From positions 39,783 to 103,782 of the forward strand of contig JAUMYQ010000005.1 in NCBI GenBank assembly GCA_030528555.1: a DNA stretch of 64,000 nt, given 5' to 3'. Under the pieces are notes generated by a model that saw nothing but the letters and a program-made list of their open reading frames with translations, was not told where the DNA came from and did no database searches. Both the position numbers and the translations under genes were made by a program. Shown here in pieces: positions 62,126 to 64,000 of this stretch. The stretch is from Porphyromonadaceae bacterium (GTDB taxonomy: Bacteria; Bacteroidota; Bacteroidia; Bacteroidales; Porphyromonadaceae). How positions within the stretch are numbered: the first letter of the stretch is position 1; each line of letters opens with the position of its first letter.

Positions 62126-62734
62126 ATGAAGAGTTTCGGTGTATTAGCTAGATCGCTATTCAAACAAGCGATACAAGTCTATCTAGAGCAGGGCGGAGTT
62201 GATGTCGTTGCTCCCAATCCATATCAAGCTGGGACGATAGAGTATGATCTCTTCCTCAAAAACTGGATAGATCATGCCCAGTGGGCTTTAGAGGATATTA
62301 TCCGAGATCCAGAGATAGACCCTCAGTTGGCCTTACAGATTAAACGTAAAATCGATAGGAGCAATCAAGAACGTACAGATCTTGTAGAGCGGATAGATAG
62401 CTATTTCCTTACGCTGTACTCATCTGTAGAGCCTCAGAGGGACGCAAAGATCAATACAGAGAGCCCTGCCTGGGCTATTGATAGGCTTTCGATATTGCAG
62501 CTGAAGATTCATTATATGACCAAAGCGCAAGCTGAGGCCAAGACCAAAGAGCTGCGGGCGAAAAATACAGCCAAGCTTGCTGTCCTCTTGGAACAGGATA
62601 AGGACTTGTGTACTGCTATAGATGAGTTGCTCTCCGATATAGAGCAGGGATGCAAGTATATGAAGGTTTACAAACAAATGAAGATGTATAACGATCCTGA
62701 GCTTAATCCAATACTCAAAGGCAGAGAACTGTAA
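62126..62734 (+). CDS. DUF4254 domain protein
   Basis: A 202-residue, largely helical protein with the family hallmarks GTIEYDLFLKNWIDHAQWAL (about 37-56), LEDIIRDPEID, NTESPAWAIDRLSILQLKI (about 113-131) and MKVYKQMKMYND near the end. DUF4254 proteins occur next to LPS heptosyltransferases in Bacteroidetes, as here, but their reaction is unknown. The following glycosyltransferase starts 22 nt later. Confidence 0.85.
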   Translation: MKSFGVLARSLFKQAIQVYLEQGGVDVVAPNPYQAGTIEYDLFLKNWIDHAQWALEDIIRDPEIDPQLALQIKRKIDRSNQERTDLVERIDSYFLTLYSSVEPQRDAKINTESPAWAIDRLSILQLKIHYMTKAQAEAKTKELRAKNTAKLAVLLEQDKDLCTAIDELLSDIEQGCKYMKVYKQMKMYNDPELNPILKGREL

Positions 62735-62755
62735 GACAAACAAAGACAGATATCA

Positions 62756-63811
62756 GTGGCTAAGTACCTGATCATAAGGCTATCGGCTATGGGGGATGTG
62801 GCGATGCTGCTACCTGCCCTCTATGCTGTGGCTCGTGCCAATCCTCAGCATGGATTTACACTCTTGACACAGCCTTTTTTGACATCTTTACTTGTCAATC
62901 CGCCTGCCAATCTAGAGGCTATGGCCATAGATATTAGGCGAGAGGAGCGGAGCGTGTGGGGGCTTCTGCGCTATGCCGAGCGGCTTAGGAAAGAGAGGTT
63001 TGATTACTTAATCGATCTGCACAGCGTTTTGCGTACCTGGTTGCTTGGATTGGCATCCTGTGTTTGGAGCCCTACACGTTGGTATAGGCTGCGTAAGCCT
63101 AGGGCAGCAAGGCGTAGGCTACTGTATGCCAATCCTCGCGAACTTAGAGCTGTGCCCCCGATGTTGAATTTGTATGTCCAGACTCTAAGGCGGTCAGGTC
63201 TAGACCTGCCTGCGGATATTCCTCCGATTTCATTGGGCGAAATGTCGACCTTTCATCAAGAAGTTCTTGATCCCTATTTTGCGTCTGAAGCGTCTGAGAT
63301 ACTCCGCCTTGGCATTGCTCCATTTGCATCGGTTGAGGCGAAGACCTACGACCTTGTGCAGATGCAGGAACTTGTAGGGCAGCTTTCTGCTACTGGGCGA
63401 TATCGAATTTATCTCTTTGGAGGCAGGTCTGAGGCCAAGGAGCTAGAGATTTGGGCAGCTAGGTATGGAGCTATTAGCCTAGCTGGTAGGTTTGGTCTTC
63501 ATGATGAGCTGTATGCTATGTCGCTCTTGGACCTTATGTTGTCTATGGACAGTGCCAATGCTCATCTAGCATCTATGATTGGTATACCTGTTTTGTCAAT
63601 ATGGTGTGCTACACACCCCGCAGCGGGTTTCATGCCTTTGGGACAGAGTGAGGAGAGCTGCTTACAGCCAGATGAGATGCCCTGTCGTCCTTGCTCTATT
63701 TTTGGCAAGGTTGGTCGTTGTGTTTTGGGAGATATGCCCTGTCGTAGAGCTTTACCGCCTACAGTTATTGCTGAGAGGATAGATGCCTTGTCTGCTTCCT
63801 TGAGGAGATAG
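62756..63811 (+). CDS. Glycosyltransferase family 9 (ADP-heptose--LPS heptosyltransferase-like)
   Basis: A 351-residue GT-B enzyme. It opens with KYLIIRLSAMGDVAMLLPAL, the GT9 nucleotide-binding start, and has LGIAPFASVEAKTYDLVQMQ (the family's 'P-ga..-K-w-' block), LSMDSANAHLASMIGIPVLS and a Cys-rich C-terminus (CLQPDEMPCRPCSIFG and RCVLGDMPCRRA) common in Bacteroidetes members. The start is GTG at 62756, since no ATG is available and the conserved region begins at once. It probably builds the LPS core; sugar donor is not proven. Confidence 0.88.
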   Translation: MAKYLIIRLSAMGDVAMLLPALYAVARANPQHGFTLLTQPFLTSLLVNPPANLEAMAIDIRREERSVWGLLRYAERLRKERFDYLIDLHSVLRTWLLGLASCVWSPTRWYRLRKPRAARRRLLYANPRELRAVPPMLNLYVQTLRRSGLDLPADIPPISLGEMSTFHQEVLDPYFASEASEILRLGIAPFASVEAKTYDLVQMQELVGQLSATGRYRIYLFGGRSEAKELEIWAARYGAISLAGRFGLHDELYAMSLLDLMLSMDSANAHLASMIGIPVLSIWCATHPAAGFMPLGQSEESCLQPDEMPCRPCSIFGKVGRCVLGDMPCRRALPPTVIAERIDALSASLRR

Positions 63812-63940
63812 TTTGGTGTTAAATTGGGAGATTCGCTCAGATTGTCCCTTCTGAGAGTAGCTCATTGTATCGTATTTTAGGGTGTGATAATTCATTGTTT
63901 ATGAGATGATTATTGTTTTCCTCTTTCGTTGCTAAAAATG

Positions 63941-64000
63941 TTCCCGAACTTTCAAAAAAAACTTCCCGATCTTTTTGGAAAAAGTTCGGGAACTCCGAGA
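63941..64000. repeat. Second copy of the TTCGGGAA hairpin element, cut by the window edge
   Basis: From 63954 the 47 bases to the right edge match 24611-24656 except for one extra A and two substitutions (T instead of A near 63970, and T instead of A in AAAAAGTTCGGG). It follows the GT9 gene after about 130 nt. The remainder of the element is beyond the window. Confidence 0.75.

Noticed and set aside
1-64000. tRNA, rRNA or other structural RNA genes
   Set aside because: No cloverleaf or rRNA-like sequence was recognised in any spacer; the hairpins found are terminators or repeats.

Overview
The window looks like a chromosome segment of a Bacteroidales bacterium, most likely Porphyromonas or a close relative. 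The evidence is an S46 dipeptidyl peptidase whose N-terminus closely matches P. gingivalis DPP11, a DPP5-like S9 peptidase, a complete Bat (aerotolerance) operon, a Rho with a long N-terminal extension, DUF4254 and DUF4827 family proteins, and promoters of the Bacteroidetes type (TTG - about 20 nt - TAnnTTTG). Base composition is close to 50% GC in genes and clearly AT-rich in several spacers. I see no rRNA, tRNA, CRISPR array, phage or transposase gene. Most of the window is core chromosome.

Layout. 1-5.4 kb: partial dpp11, divergent glycosyltransferase, CoiA-like nuclease, rseP and the CCA-adding enzyme. 5.4-8.7 kb: acyltransferase, dprA and a glycosyltransferase. 8.9-16.7 kb (minus strand): DPP5 with an in-frame stop near its end, glyoxalase-like protein, AlkD/AlkC-like protein, glycosyltransferase, yebC and pheT. 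16.7-22.3 kb: an AT-rich spacer with a nested inverted-repeat element, then a 59-residue ORF, a 907-residue lipoprotein and a lipoprotein esterase. 22.3-30.4 kb (minus): rho, a hairpin repeat element, a translationally coupled lplA / radical SAM / methyltransferase-like trio, a Na+/drug-type ABC exporter and an HsdR-N protein. holA stands alone on the plus strand at 30.5 kb. 31.7-45.5 kb (minus): a long run from an HU-like membrane protein through moxR, DUF58, batA-E, a PAP2 phosphatase, an AI-2E family permease and two RNA methyltransferases. 45.7-64 kb: an aminotransferase on the minus strand, then plus-strand genes: TonB-dependent receptor, tetR-fabG-rluA, proS, nrnA-DUF4827-glmM, rlmD-cdd-ppk-ppx and DUF4254-glycosyltransferase 9.

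Themes. Peptide catabolism (DPP11 and DPP5), envelope building (RseP, Bat, PAP2, GlmM, glycosyltransferases, heptosyltransferase-like) and RNA maturation (CCA, PheT, ProS, RlmD, NSUN-like, TrmN6-like, RluA) dominate. The most unusual items are: the amber codon that cuts off the last 21 residues of DPP5 although the tail is still readable downstream; dispersed hairpin elements (about 16.9, 24.6 and 63.95 kb); homopolymer tracts in the leader of the TonB-dependent receptor (G9) and inside the aminotransferase (C10); a 38-bp perfect palindrome inside the PAP2 gene; and back-to-back -7 boxes in the dpp11/glycosyltransferase spacer. Start codons were chosen from family alignment, spacing and coupling; where they differ from the longest reading frame this is stated.
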